Assembly: GCA_947627385.1 (NCBI GenBank)
Contig: CANQVV010000006.1
Span: 1-35,448 of the forward strand
Reading direction: 5' to 3'
Source: an uncultured Bacilli bacterium
Lineage (GTDB): Bacteria > Bacillota_I > Bacilli_A > RF39 > UBA660
Length of the DNA stretch: 35,448 bases
The notes under the pieces were generated by a model. The model saw only the letters and a list, made by a program, of their open reading frames with translations, ran no database searches and was not told the origin of the DNA. Each line of letters opens with the position of its first letter. Position 1 is the stretch's first letter. Positions 1 to 9,215 of the stretch are shown piece by piece. Both the position numbers and the translations under genes were made by a program.

Positions 1-96
1 ATAGCCATTAATATGTTAAAAGACAACATACCATTAGAAACAATAATGAAATATACATCATTAAGTGAAAAAGAAATCTTAAAATTAAAAAAATAG
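1..96 (+). pseudogene. C-terminal end of an Rpn-family (PD-(D/E)XK) nuclease/putative transposase, cut by the window edge
   Basis: Frame from base 1 reads IAINMLKDNIPLETIMKYTSLSEKEILKLKK*, the Rpn-type C-terminal tail. Could be the end of an intact gene. Confidence 0.6.
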
Positions 97-178
97 TTAA
101 ATTGTTAACAATACTATGAAAATATAAAAAGGCCTATAAATTTAAATAATCCAAAAACGACATTTTTATATTGCTTTA

Positions 179-511
179 ACATTTATTAATATTGTTAGAT
201 GCTAATAAAGAAGAGATATTAGAGTTAAGTAAAAAGGATAAGATAATAAAGGAGTGTAGTGAAAAATGTATATGTTAAATAAAGATGGAGTATTAATAAA
301 TACTATAAGTTATGAAGAAGATCAAGAGAAGATACATAGATCAAGAGAAAGTCGAGCAAGAAAAGAAGGAGAAATTTCAGGTTTAGCCAAAGGAGAAAAT
401 AAAGCGGCCAAAAAAATAGCGAAGAAATTGTTACAAATGAATATGAAAATTGAAGATATATCTGAAATAACTTCACTATCTGAAAAAGAGATTTTAAAAT
501 TAAAAAAGTAG
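179..511 (+). pseudogene. 5'-truncated, frameshifted Rpn-family nuclease/putative transposase remnant
   Basis: LLDANKEEILELSKKDKIIKECSEK then, after an apparent 1-nt loss in the A-run at 262-266, MYMLNKDGVLINTISYEEDQEK...SLSEKEILKLKK*. N-terminal catalytic half absent. Confidence 0.65.
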
Positions 512-517
512 TTAAAT

Positions 518-550
518 AAAAGATAATTTGTAAACCATATTATCTTTTTT
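518..550 (+). terminator. intrinsic terminator
   Basis: aaaagataat (518-527) / attatctttt (539-548) followed by T-run. Confidence 0.7.
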
Positions 551-582
551 ATTAGCTATGTCAATATATCAGGTATTTATGG

Positions 583-611
583 TTGATTATAAAAAAAATA
601 TATTGTATAAT
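583..611 (+). promoter_or_regulatory. sigma-A-type promoter for the sortase operon
   Basis: TTGATT (583-588), 17 nt, TATAAT (606-611); SD aggaggag before ATG 633. Confidence 0.6.
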
Positions 612-632
612 TTTTTCTAGGAGGAGAAAGAT

Positions 633-1166
633 ATGAAAAAATTATTATATGTATTAATAATGATGTTGGGGTTGTTTATAGGTTTTAGAAATGTTGAAGC
701 AGGAACAAAAGATGATTTAAAAAAGAAATTGAATGAAACTTATGATATTAATGGAGAAAAATATACTATTCCAGAAAATATTAAGGTAACATTAAATAGA
801 TATCTTGATGAATATAAATTATCTTCAAAAGATATCGATTACATTTTAAGTAAAATTGATGTAGCAGTAAAAAAACTACATGATTCTGGAATTACGGATT
901 TAGAAAATTTAGATAAAAGTACTAAAAATGAATTAAAAGAAGTTGTCGAAGATGTATCTGCTAATACATCAGTAGAAGCTACTGTAAAAAATGGTAATAT
1001 TGTTATATATAAACCAGATAAAACAGGCGTATTTGCTGAAATAAGTAATCCTGTAAAACAAACTGATTTTGATTCAAATTATAATACAGTTATTGTAGGA
1101 ATTTCCGTTATAATTACATTAGTTGGAACTGCTTTAATATCTAAAAAAGTTAGAAATTGTGAATAA
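633..1166 (+). CDS. secreted, C-terminally membrane-anchored acidic protein; probable sortase substrate
   Basis: Signal peptide MKKLLYVLIMMLGLFIGFRNVEA; C-terminal hydrophobic segment and basic tail NTVIVGISVIITLVGTALISKKVRNCE; overlaps the sortase gene. Confidence 0.7.
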   Translation: MKKLLYVLIMMLGLFIGFRNVEAGTKDDLKKKLNETYDINGEKYTIPENIKVTLNRYLDEYKLSSKDIDYILSKIDVAVKKLHDSGITDLENLDKSTKNELKEVVEDVSANTSVEATVKNGNIVIYKPDKTGVFAEISNPVKQTDFDSNYNTVIVGISVIITLVGTALISKKVRNCE

Positions 1167-1785
1167 AAACATTATAAAAGAAATTTTTACCAGTGTAGGA
1201 ATTTCTTTTTTCTTTTTAGCAATATTTATACTAATAATTTATGGCGGATTTAATAAAAAGATTGAATATTATTCTTCTTTAATAAATACAGTAGCAGTAA
1301 ATGGTTATGATGATATAAATAAATTTGAATATGATTATGAGACTCAAAAAATAGTTAATTATCCTGATTATGGTAAAAAATATGGTAATTTAAAAATATC
1401 TAAAATAAATTTAAATCTTCCTATATATCATGGAGATTCTTTAAGTATTTTACGTAAAGGTGTAGGACATTATGCTGGATCTTATTTTCCAGGTGAAGGT
1501 GGCACAATTATTTTTGCTGCTCATAATACTGCTAATTTTTTTAGAAGAATTCAAGAACTTGAAGAAAATGATTTGATTTTAATAGAAACAGAATATGGTA
1601 CTTTTAAATATAAAGTAAATAATTATAAAGTTGTTAGTGAAAAAGATTTAGAGGCTTTTTCAATCCAAGATAAAAGAGAAATACTTATAATGTATACATG
1701 TTATCCAATTAATAGACAAGTTGTAGGAAGAAGAACTCAACGTTATGTTGTCTATGCTTATAGAATAAGTGATGAAGATGAATAA
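1159..1785 (+). CDS. class D-like sortase
   Basis: N-terminal TM; FAAHNT His motif; catalytic ILIMYTCYP; conserved Arg in RRTQRYVVYAYR. GTG start. Confidence 0.85.
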   Translation: MNKNIIKEIFTSVGISFFFLAIFILIIYGGFNKKIEYYSSLINTVAVNGYDDINKFEYDYETQKIVNYPDYGKKYGNLKISKINLNLPIYHGDSLSILRKGVGHYAGSYFPGEGGTIIFAAHNTANFFRRIQELEENDLILIETEYGTFKYKVNNYKVVSEKDLEAFSIQDKREILIMYTCYPINRQVVGRRTQRYVVYAYRISDEDE

Positions 1786-2587
1786 ATGGAAAATTATTTT
1801 AGATTATTTTTTAAAGTTTTTAACGGCTCTAATTTTAATTTTTTTAACGTTAATAATAATTTTTAAATTTACTATATTTAATAAAAATTATATAAAAAAT
1901 AATTTAAAAGAAAATAATTACTATGAAAAAGTTTATGATAGTATTAAAGAAAATATGGAAAATTATATAATTTCTTCCGGTTTTTCTGAAAATATACTAG
2001 ATAATATTTATACTAATAAAGATGTAGAAATAGCTATTAATAATTATATAGATATTATTTTTTCAAATAAAAAAGATAAAATTGATTTAAGTAAAATAGA
2101 GAATAAAATTAATAGTAATATTGATGAGTATATTAAAGATCAAGAAATTAAAATATTAGATAAAGATTCGATTACTTCCTTAGTAGATGATTTATTAAAA
2201 ATTTATACTAATGAAATAGAATTATATAATATGTTTGATAATTATATTAATTTATTTAGTAAATTACAAACTATATTAAATATAGCATTAATATGTTTAT
2301 TAATAATAACTATCATTTTAATTATTGTATTAATTAAATTAAAAATACAAAATCTAGGTATAATACCATTTACTAGTAGTTTAATGCTATTATATATAAG
2401 ATTTCTTATATATAATAATATAGATTATAAAAATATTTTAATAATTACTGATAATTTTTCTAACTGTTTAGTTCAAATTGTTACAAAAATTGTTGATTTA
2501 ATTTTAATTTGTGGTATTATATTAGGCGTTATGGGGTTAATAGCTATAATATTAGATTCTAGAAAAAAGAATAAAAAAAAGGAGTGA
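1778..2587 (+). CDS. hypothetical membrane protein
   Basis: N-terminal TM and C-terminal TM cluster; overlaps sortase end. Start could be 1769, 1772 or 1778. Confidence 0.6.
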   Translation: MNKWKIILDYFLKFLTALILIFLTLIIIFKFTIFNKNYIKNNLKENNYYEKVYDSIKENMENYIISSGFSENILDNIYTNKDVEIAINNYIDIIFSNKKDKIDLSKIENKINSNIDEYIKDQEIKILDKDSITSLVDDLLKIYTNEIELYNMFDNYINLFSKLQTILNIALICLLIITIILIIVLIKLKIQNLGIIPFTSSLMLLYIRFLIYNNIDYKNILIITDNFSNCLVQIVTKIVDLILICGIILGVMGLIAIILDSRKKNKKKE

Positions 2588-2591
2588 TTTT

Positions 2592-3968
2592 ATGGAAGAA
2601 ATTAATATTAATGATTTTTTTCAATATTTTAAAAAGAAAATATATATAATAGTTATTATATTAGCTGTTTTATTAGTGGCATTAAGTGTATATAATATAT
2701 TTTTTAAAGTACCTGTATATACTGCTAATACAACAATAATATTAGTAAAAAATGAAGAAAATCAAATTATTGATGGTACAACATCAAATACTATTAATCA
2801 AAGTGATTTAACTTTAAATCAAAATTTAGTTTCATCATATACTAAAATATTAAAGAGTCATTTAGTATTACAACAAGTAATTGATAAATTAAATTTACAT
2901 TATGAAGTTTCAGAACTTGAACAAGAAATTAATATAACATCAGTAGATGATACTGCTATATTAAATATTGCTATTACTGATGAAGATGCTGCTGATGCTA
3001 CTAATATAGCTAATACATTAGTTAAAGTATTTGAAAAGGAAGTTAGTAATATTTTTAATATAAACAATGTTACTGTTTTAGATGAAGCTGAACTTCCAGA
3101 GAATGTTTCTAATGATACTTTTGTAAGAGATGTTATATTAGTTATTTTAATATCTTGTTTTGGTGGTTTAGGTGTTATTTTTGTTATATATTATTTTGAT
3201 GATACATTAAGAAATGTAGAAGCAATTGAAGATGAAGTTGGACTACCATTAATTGCTAAAATCTATAAAAGTCCAGAAAATACAGATTTAGTTGTAGAAA
3301 AGAAACCAAAATCTGCAACTAGTGAAAGTATTAGAAATTTAAGAGCTAATTTACAATTTGCTTCGGTTGATAGTGCTTTAAAAGTTTTACTTATAACAAG
3401 TACAGTACCAAGTGAAGGTAAAAGTTTTGTTAGTGCTAATTTAGCTACATCTTTTGCCCAAGCTGGTAAAAAAGTATTATTAATAGATTGTGATTTAAGA
3501 AAAGGCCGTCAACATGAAATATTTAATATTATCAATAAAAAAGGTTTATCTAATCTATTAGTAGAAGATATAAAAAATTATGGTGATTTTATTCAAAAAA
3601 CAGAAATAAAAAAATTAGATGTTTTACCAAGAGGAGTAGTACCACCTAATCCAAGTGAACTATTAAGTTCTAAGAAAATTGAAAGTTTAATTACTAAACT
3701 TAGAAGTGTTTATGATATGGTTATCTTAGATGTAACTCCTAGTAATGGTTTATCTGATCCACTAATTTTATCCAAAGTTGCTGATGAGACATTAATTGTA
3801 ACATCACTAAATTATACAACTAAAAATGATTTAAAAACTGTTAAAAAAGAACTTGAAAATGTTAATGCTAATATAGCTGGATGTGTTGTTAATAATATTA
3901 AATTTAAAAAACATACATATGGCTATTATAGTTATGGTTATTATGGGAATGAAGAGGAAAAGAAATGA
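2592..3968 (+). CDS. Wzz-type chain-length determinant fused to BY-kinase (CpsC-CpsD fusion)
   Basis: Wzz N-terminus with two TMs; Walker A STVPSEGKSFVSANLA, Walker A' LLIDCDLRKGRQHE; Tyr-rich tail HTYGYYSYGYYGNEEEKK. Confidence 0.9.
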   Translation: MEEININDFFQYFKKKIYIIVIILAVLLVALSVYNIFFKVPVYTANTTIILVKNEENQIIDGTTSNTINQSDLTLNQNLVSSYTKILKSHLVLQQVIDKLNLHYEVSELEQEINITSVDDTAILNIAITDEDAADATNIANTLVKVFEKEVSNIFNINNVTVLDEAELPENVSNDTFVRDVILVILISCFGGLGVIFVIYYFDDTLRNVEAIEDEVGLPLIAKIYKSPENTDLVVEKKPKSATSESIRNLRANLQFASVDSALKVLLITSTVPSEGKSFVSANLATSFAQAGKKVLLIDCDLRKGRQHEIFNIINKKGLSNLLVEDIKNYGDFIQKTEIKKLDVLPRGVVPPNPSELLSSKKIESLITKLRSVYDMVILDVTPSNGLSDPLILSKVADETLIVTSLNYTTKNDLKTVKKELENVNANIAGCVVNNIKFKKHTYGYYSYGYYGNEEEKK

Positions 3969-4675
3969 TAGATATTCATTCCCATCTTCTTTATGGGGTA
4001 GATGATGGTGCTAAAACTATTGAAGAAAGTTTAACTATATTAAAAAATTTATCAGAAATAGGTTATAAAAAAATAATTTTAACACCGCATTATATTGATA
4101 ATACTAGATATAATAGTCCCAAAAGTGAAAATATAAAAAGATTAAATATTTTAAAAGATGAACTTAAAAAAAATAAAATAGATTTAGAAATTTATTTAGG
4201 TAATGAAATCTATATTGATGATAATATCGAAGAATTTTTAAAAAATAATTTAATTACTACTTTAAATGATTCTAATTATTTATTAATAGAACTTCCTATG
4301 AGTGGTGAATATGCTAATTATAAAGAAATATTAAATGATTTAATTAGAAAAGATTATAAGATTATTTTAGCTCATCCAGAAAGATATCTATCTTTTCAAA
4401 AAGATTTTCATAAAATAGAGGAATTAGAAGACTTAGGAGTATATTTTCAAAGTAATATGGAAAGTATATTAGGTAGGTATGGAAAAGGGGCTAAAAAGGC
4501 TTTTAAAAAGCTTTTAAAAGAACATAAAATTAATTATTTAGGTACTGATATTCATCATCATAAAGATGATTATCAAATATATTTAAAAGCTAAAAGTAAA
4601 ATTTTAAAATATATAAGTGAAGATGAATATCAAAAATTAGTTTCAGATAATGCTAGGAAAATAATTAACTCATAA
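3965..4675 (+). CDS. CpsB/YwqE-type PHP-family tyrosine-protein phosphatase
   Basis: MIDIHSHLLYGVDDGAKTIEES; ILTPHY; ILAHPERY; LGTDIHHH. Confidence 0.9.
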   Translation: MIDIHSHLLYGVDDGAKTIEESLTILKNLSEIGYKKIILTPHYIDNTRYNSPKSENIKRLNILKDELKKNKIDLEIYLGNEIYIDDNIEEFLKNNLITTLNDSNYLLIELPMSGEYANYKEILNDLIRKDYKIILAHPERYLSFQKDFHKIEELEDLGVYFQSNMESILGRYGKGAKKAFKKLLKEHKINYLGTDIHHHKDDYQIYLKAKSKILKYISEDEYQKLVSDNARKIINS

Positions 4676-4692
4676 AAAGGAGGCATTATATT

Positions 4693-6111
4693 TTGAAAAA
4701 AGTATTAAGTAAAATATTAGCTATATTATTTTTTATATTATATCTAATATCTCTTTTTATATTTAGTTATTATATATTTAAATTAAATGTTTTGCCTTTA
4801 AAATATTTAATAATTGGTTATATAGTGTATGCTATAATATCTATTATTATCCTTATTCTTTATATAAAAAAACATAAGATTATTAGTTATATATTAATTG
4901 TTATAGTATCAATAATAGTTTTATTATTATCTATATATTTTAAAAATACATATAATTTTTTAAAAAATGTTCAATCTTCTAAATATGCTACGATTACTTA
5001 TCAAGTTATAACTTTAAAAAGTAATAATTATAATAGAATAGAAGATTTAAATAATAAAAAAATAGCATATTTAGAAGATAATAAAGATGATATTAAAAAT
5101 GCTTTAAATCAAAAGATTAATTATGAAGAAATAACTTCTAATGAATTTGGTCAATTACAAAATAATTTATATAATAGTGAAATAGATGGTATATGTATTG
5201 AAGATAGTTATTTAAAATTAATTCGTGAAGAAGTAGAAGATTTTGATGAAAAAACGAAATCTATTTATAGTTTTGATTTAAAAATTAAAGTATCTAATAA
5301 TGTTAGTGATAATGTAGAGATAACCAAAGATCCTTTTATTGTTTATATTAGTGGTATTGATCAATATGGTAAAGTATCATCAGTAAGGGGTAGAAGTGAT
5401 GTTAATATTTTAGTCGTAATTAATCCAATTACGCATCATATATTACTTGTTAATACTCCAAGAGATTATTATGTCCAACTATATGGTACAACTGGTATTA
5501 GAGATAAACTTACACATGCTGGTATTTATGGTATTGATAAAAGTGTTAAAACTCTTGAACAATTTTATGATATAAATATTAATAATTATTTAAGAGTTAA
5601 TTTTGATACTGTTATTAAAGTAGTAGATGTAATAGGTGGTATAGATATTTATTCAGATAAATCTTTTATTCCCCATACTAATAAAAGTGTTAGTGTTAAA
5701 AAAGGATGGAATCATTTTGATGGAGATGCAGCCTTAGCTTATTCAAGGGAAAGATATACTTATATTAATGGTGATAATCATCGTGGTCAAAATCAACAAC
5801 AAGTAATAACAGCTATTATTAATAAAGTAAGTAAATCTAGTGTTTTAATTAGTAAATATAATGATATATTAAATACTTTAAATGGTTCATTTCAAACAGA
5901 TATTAAAACAGAAGATATAACGGCATTTATTAAATATCAACTAACGAGTATGCCAACATGGCAAATAGAAAGCATTCAAGTTACAGGTTTTGATAGTAGA
6001 AATTATACTTATAGTATGGGCAGTAATTGGTTACTTTATGTTATGGAACCTAATGAAAAAAGTGTCAATAATGCCAAAGAAAAAATTAATAATATTTTAA
6101 GTGAAAGATAA
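4693..6111 (+). CDS. LCP (LytR-CpsA-Psr) family protein
   Basis: TM helices; RGRSDVNILVVINP, LLVNTPRDYYV, YSRERYTYINGDNHRGQNQQQVI. TTG start with aggagg SD. Confidence 0.9.
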   Translation: MKKVLSKILAILFFILYLISLFIFSYYIFKLNVLPLKYLIIGYIVYAIISIIILILYIKKHKIISYILIVIVSIIVLLLSIYFKNTYNFLKNVQSSKYATITYQVITLKSNNYNRIEDLNNKKIAYLEDNKDDIKNALNQKINYEEITSNEFGQLQNNLYNSEIDGICIEDSYLKLIREEVEDFDEKTKSIYSFDLKIKVSNNVSDNVEITKDPFIVYISGIDQYGKVSSVRGRSDVNILVVINPITHHILLVNTPRDYYVQLYGTTGIRDKLTHAGIYGIDKSVKTLEQFYDININNYLRVNFDTVIKVVDVIGGIDIYSDKSFIPHTNKSVSVKKGWNHFDGDAALAYSRERYTYINGDNHRGQNQQQVITAIINKVSKSSVLISKYNDILNTLNGSFQTDIKTEDITAFIKYQLTSMPTWQIESIQVTGFDSRNYTYSMGSNWLLYVMEPNEKSVNNAKEKINNILSER

Positions 6112-6141
6112 TATATTTTTATAAAAAGGGGGATATGTATT

Positions 6142-6309
6142 ATGAAATCTTTAAATTTAGTGAATACAAATAACAAAAAAAGAAAGTTAAAAAATAAAAT
6201 TTATAATAAACTACAAGAAGCAGAGTTAGAAATGGTTAATACTTCTAAAAGGTATTCTAAAAAAGAAATTTTAGATAGTCTTAATCAAATCTTAAAAGAA
6301 AAGAATTAG
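6142..6309 (+). CDS. 55-aa small basic protein, antitoxin-like C-terminus
   Basis: MKSLNLVNTNNKKRKLKNKIYNKLQEAELEMVNTSKRYSKKEILDSLNQILKEKN; SD aaaggggg. Not in supplied ORF track. Confidence 0.5.
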   Translation: MKSLNLVNTNNKKRKLKNKIYNKLQEAELEMVNTSKRYSKKEILDSLNQILKEKN

Positions 6310-6345
6310 TTAAATGTAAATTATAACTAATTCTTTTCTTTTAAG
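6291..6345 (+). terminator. perfect 22-bp inverted repeat terminator overlapping the 55-aa ORF stop
   Basis: cttaaaagaaaagaattagtta (6291-6312) / taactaattcttttcttttaag (6324-6345). Confidence 0.75.
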
Positions 6346-6384
6346 ATAATAAGTTGTATGTTAAACTATTAATAAGTGGTATAT

Positions 6385-6876
6385 ATGAATAATAAAAAAA
6401 TAAAAATAATTGTATCTTATATATTTGTTATATTATGGATGGTTGTTATATTTATGTTTTCTAGTGCAAATGGAGAATTATCAAGTAGTAATAGTACTGG
6501 TTTAATAAATAGTACAATATCAGTAATAGATAATACTTTGGTTAGTATACATATTAAAGAAAAACCATTAACTAAATTAGAAAAATTAGAATTAATTGAG
6601 ACATTAAATGTACCTATTCGTAAACTTGCTCATTTTACAGAATATTTAATTTTATGTTTATTATGGATTAATGCTTTAAATAAAAGTAATGTTAAACATA
6701 AATATTTATTAGCTATATTATTTAGTATTATATATGCTATAAGTGATGAATATCATCAAACATTTATAAGTGGTCGAAGTGGTCAATTACTAGATGTATT
6801 AATAGATTCTGGTGGCGTAATAACAGGTAGTATTATTAATAAATTATTAAATAAAATAAGAAAAAAGTGTAGGTAA
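6385..6876 (+). CDS. VanZ family protein
   Basis: RKLAHFTEYLILCLL, SDEYHQTFISGRSGQLLDVLIDSGG; paralogous to 20341-20823. ATG at 6385 preferred over GTG at 6376. Confidence 0.8.
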   Translation: MNNKKIKIIVSYIFVILWMVVIFMFSSANGELSSSNSTGLINSTISVIDNTLVSIHIKEKPLTKLEKLELIETLNVPIRKLAHFTEYLILCLLWINALNKSNVKHKYLLAILFSIIYAISDEYHQTFISGRSGQLLDVLIDSGGVITGSIINKLLNKIRKKCR

Positions 6877-6894
6877 CTACATTTTTTTCTTATT
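6855..6894 (+). terminator. intrinsic terminator after VanZ
   Basis: aataagaaaaaagtgtag / ctacatttttttcttatt, loop gtaa. Confidence 0.75.
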
Positions 6895-6996
6895 TTAAAC
6901 CATAATAATAAAGAAAAAGTATTAATAATACTTTTTTCGACAAATTATTTATATACTTTAATATATAATAGTAAGCATTTATTCGAGGTGAATATT

Positions 6997-7131
6997 TTGA
7001 AAATTATTATTTATATTATATTAACATTAATATTACTATTTTTATTAACTTTTATGTATTGTGCATTAGTAATGGCTAGTAAATGTGATGAAGAAGATGA
7101 AAAAAAATTAATAAATAATATAATTGAATAA
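6997..7131 (+). CDS. 44-aa single-TM small protein with acidic tail
   Basis: MKIIIYIILTLILLFLLTFMYCALVMASKCDEEDEKKLINNIIE; TTG start, SD gaggtg. Confidence 0.45.
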   Translation: MKIIIYIILTLILLFLLTFMYCALVMASKCDEEDEKKLINNIIE

Positions 7132-7160
7132 TTATAAAAAATATTTAATTATATTATTTG

Positions 7161-7239
7161 TTTCCAAAACTTTGCACTTTTATGCACTTTTGGAAAAATA
7201 TTTCCAAAAGTTGACTTTAAATAAAAAATAATATATAAT
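7161..7239 (+). promoter_or_regulatory. promoter with upstream palindromic/tandem operator-like array
   Basis: TTGACT (7211-7216), 17 nt, TATAAT (7234-7239); tttccaaaa (7161, 7201), inverted ttttggaaa (7188), tandem tgcacttt. Confidence 0.65.
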
Positions 7240-7256
7240 TGTAATTGGTGATAGAA

Positions 7257-8456
7257 ATGATTCAAAGACCAGAATATATTGAAGAATTGAAAAGATGGAA
7301 AGACAAAGATGTAATTAAAGTTGTTACAGGCATAAGAAGATGTGGTAAATCAACTTTATTTGAGTTGTTTATTAATTATTTAAAAGATAATAAAATAAAG
7401 GATAATCAAATAATTCATATTAATTTAGAAGATGTTAATTTTAATTTTAAAGATTATAAAGATTTGTATGATTTTATAAATAATAAAATAGATAATGAAA
7501 AACAATATTATGTATTTTTAGATGAAGTACAAAATGTACCAAATTTTCAAAAAGCCGTAGATAGTTTATATATAAAGAAAAATGTTGATGTCTATATTAC
7601 AGGTTCAAATGCTTATTTATTATCTGGTGAACTTGCAACATTGTTATCAGGAAGATATATTGAAATAAAAATGTTGCCTTTATCTTTTAAAGAGTACATT
7701 ACGGCATTTGATGATAATAATTATCAACAATTATTTTTAAATTATATGAAAAATGGTGGTATGCCTGGTAACATAAGTATACTAAAAACTAATCCAAATG
7801 ATGTAGATAAATATTTAGATGGAATATTTTCAACAGTAGTATATAAAGATATAATTGCAAGAAATAATATAACAGATAAGATGTTGTTAGAAAGTATATT
7901 AAAGTTTATTTTTGATAGCATAGGTAGTTCTATATCTACCAAAAAAATAAGTGATACTTTAACAAGTAAAGGTATTTCTACTAGTAATCATACTGTTGAA
8001 AATTATATTGTATCTTTTTTAGAAAGTTATTTAATATATAAAGCGGAAAGATTTGATGTAAAAGGTAAAAATCTTTTAGCAAGAGATTATAAGTATTATG
8101 TAGTAGATACTGGATTAAGAAGTTTTTTACTTGGTAAAAAAGCAGATAGTGATATGGGACATATATTAGAAAATATAGTATATCTTGAACTGCTTAGAAG
8201 AGGTTATAAAGTATATGTAGGAAAAGTCGATGAATTAGAAATAGATTTTGTAGCTGAAAATAGAAATGGTTTAAAATATTATCAAGTTGCATTATCTGTT
8301 AGGGATAAAAATGTATTAGAAAGAGAATTAAAATCATTACAAAAAACAGGAGATTATTATCCTAAAATATTATTAACCTTAGATCTAGATTTAGAAGCTG
8401 ACTATGATGGAATAACTAAAATGAATGTAGTTGATTGGTTATTAAGTGAAGAATAA
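7257..8456 (+). CDS. AAA_14 ATPase with DUF4143
   Basis: VVTGIRRCGKSTLFE Walker A, YYVFLDEVQNV Walker B, ITGSNAYLLSGELATLLSGRYIEI; C-terminal EIDFVAEN nuclease-like segment. Confidence 0.9.
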   Translation: MIQRPEYIEELKRWKDKDVIKVVTGIRRCGKSTLFELFINYLKDNKIKDNQIIHINLEDVNFNFKDYKDLYDFINNKIDNEKQYYVFLDEVQNVPNFQKAVDSLYIKKNVDVYITGSNAYLLSGELATLLSGRYIEIKMLPLSFKEYITAFDDNNYQQLFLNYMKNGGMPGNISILKTNPNDVDKYLDGIFSTVVYKDIIARNNITDKMLLESILKFIFDSIGSSISTKKISDTLTSKGISTSNHTVENYIVSFLESYLIYKAERFDVKGKNLLARDYKYYVVDTGLRSFLLGKKADSDMGHILENIVYLELLRRGYKVYVGKVDELEIDFVAENRNGLKYYQVALSVRDKNVLERELKSLQKTGDYYPKILLTLDLDLEADYDGITKMNVVDWLLSEE

Positions 8457-8480
8457 GTTTACACTTAATAATCAATTTTT
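8434..8480 (+). terminator. intrinsic terminator
   Basis: attggttattaagtg (8434-8448) / cacttaataatcaat (8462-8476) then T-run. Confidence 0.7.
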
Positions 8481-8569
8481 ATTTTAAACCATAAATAATT
8501 GAATAATTATTAAATGTTGCAAAGAAACGCAAAAATATTAAAAAATAAGTAAAAAAGCAACAAAATAAA

Positions 8570-8598
8570 TTTACATGTATTTAAATAAATGATAAAAT
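8570..8598 (+). promoter_or_regulatory. promoter of the AbiEi/AbiEii pair
   Basis: TTTACA (8570-8575), 17 nt, TAAAAT (8593-8598). Confidence 0.5.
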
Positions 8599-8621
8599 TA
8601 ATATGAAGGAAAGTGGTAATA

Positions 8622-9215
8622 TTGACTAATGCCGAAAAAATTATTAAAATTGTAAATAAAAATAATGGATACATTACAACCAAACAAGTTAAGGAAGCAA
8701 ATATTAATACTATTGAATTAACAAGATTAGTTAAACAAAATAAATTAGAAAGAATTACCAGAGGGTTTTATGCAATTGCTAATTCTTTTTGTGATGATTA
8801 TTACAAATATCAATTAAAATCTAAAAATTGTGTTTTTTCTCATTCTACAACACTTTATTTTTATGATTTATCTGATAGAACACCACTTTATTTTGAAATG
8901 ACTGTTCCAATTGGTTATAATGGCAATTTAAGTAAAGATAAAAATGTTCAACTTCATTATGTAAAAAAAGAATTTTTGAATTTAGGCTTAACTACAATTA
9001 AATCTCCTTTTGGAATGGAACTTAGAACTTATGATTTAGAAAGAACTATTTGTGATATAGTTAAGTATAGAAATCATATGGATAAAGAAATTTTTACAAA
9101 GGCATTAAAAAGGTATGCTAAAAGAAAGGATAAAGATTTAATTAAATTAATGAAATATGCAAAAAAATTACGTATTGATAAAAAAGTTTATGAATATATG
9201 GAGGTGGTGTTATAA
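8622..9215 (+). CDS. AbiEi-family antitoxin/transcriptional regulator
   Basis: Winged helix NAEKIIKIVNKNNGYITTKQVKEANINTIELTRLVKQNKLERITRGFYAI; FSHSTTLYFYDLSDRTP. Start TTG 8622 or GTG 8613. Confidence 0.85.
   Translation: MTNAEKIIKIVNKNNGYITTKQVKEANINTIELTRLVKQNKLERITRGFYAIANSFCDDYYKYQLKSKNCVFSHSTTLYFYDLSDRTPLYFEMTVPIGYNGNLSKDKNVQLHYVKKEFLNLGLTTIKSPFGMELRTYDLERTICDIVKYRNHMDKEIFTKALKRYAKRKDKDLIKLMKYAKKLRIDKKVYEYMEVVL

Noticed and set aside
8516-8566. tgttgc...gcaaca inverted repeat upstream of AbiEi as an antitoxin operator
   Set aside because: Arms are only 6 nt with about 40 nt between them; too weak without comparative support.
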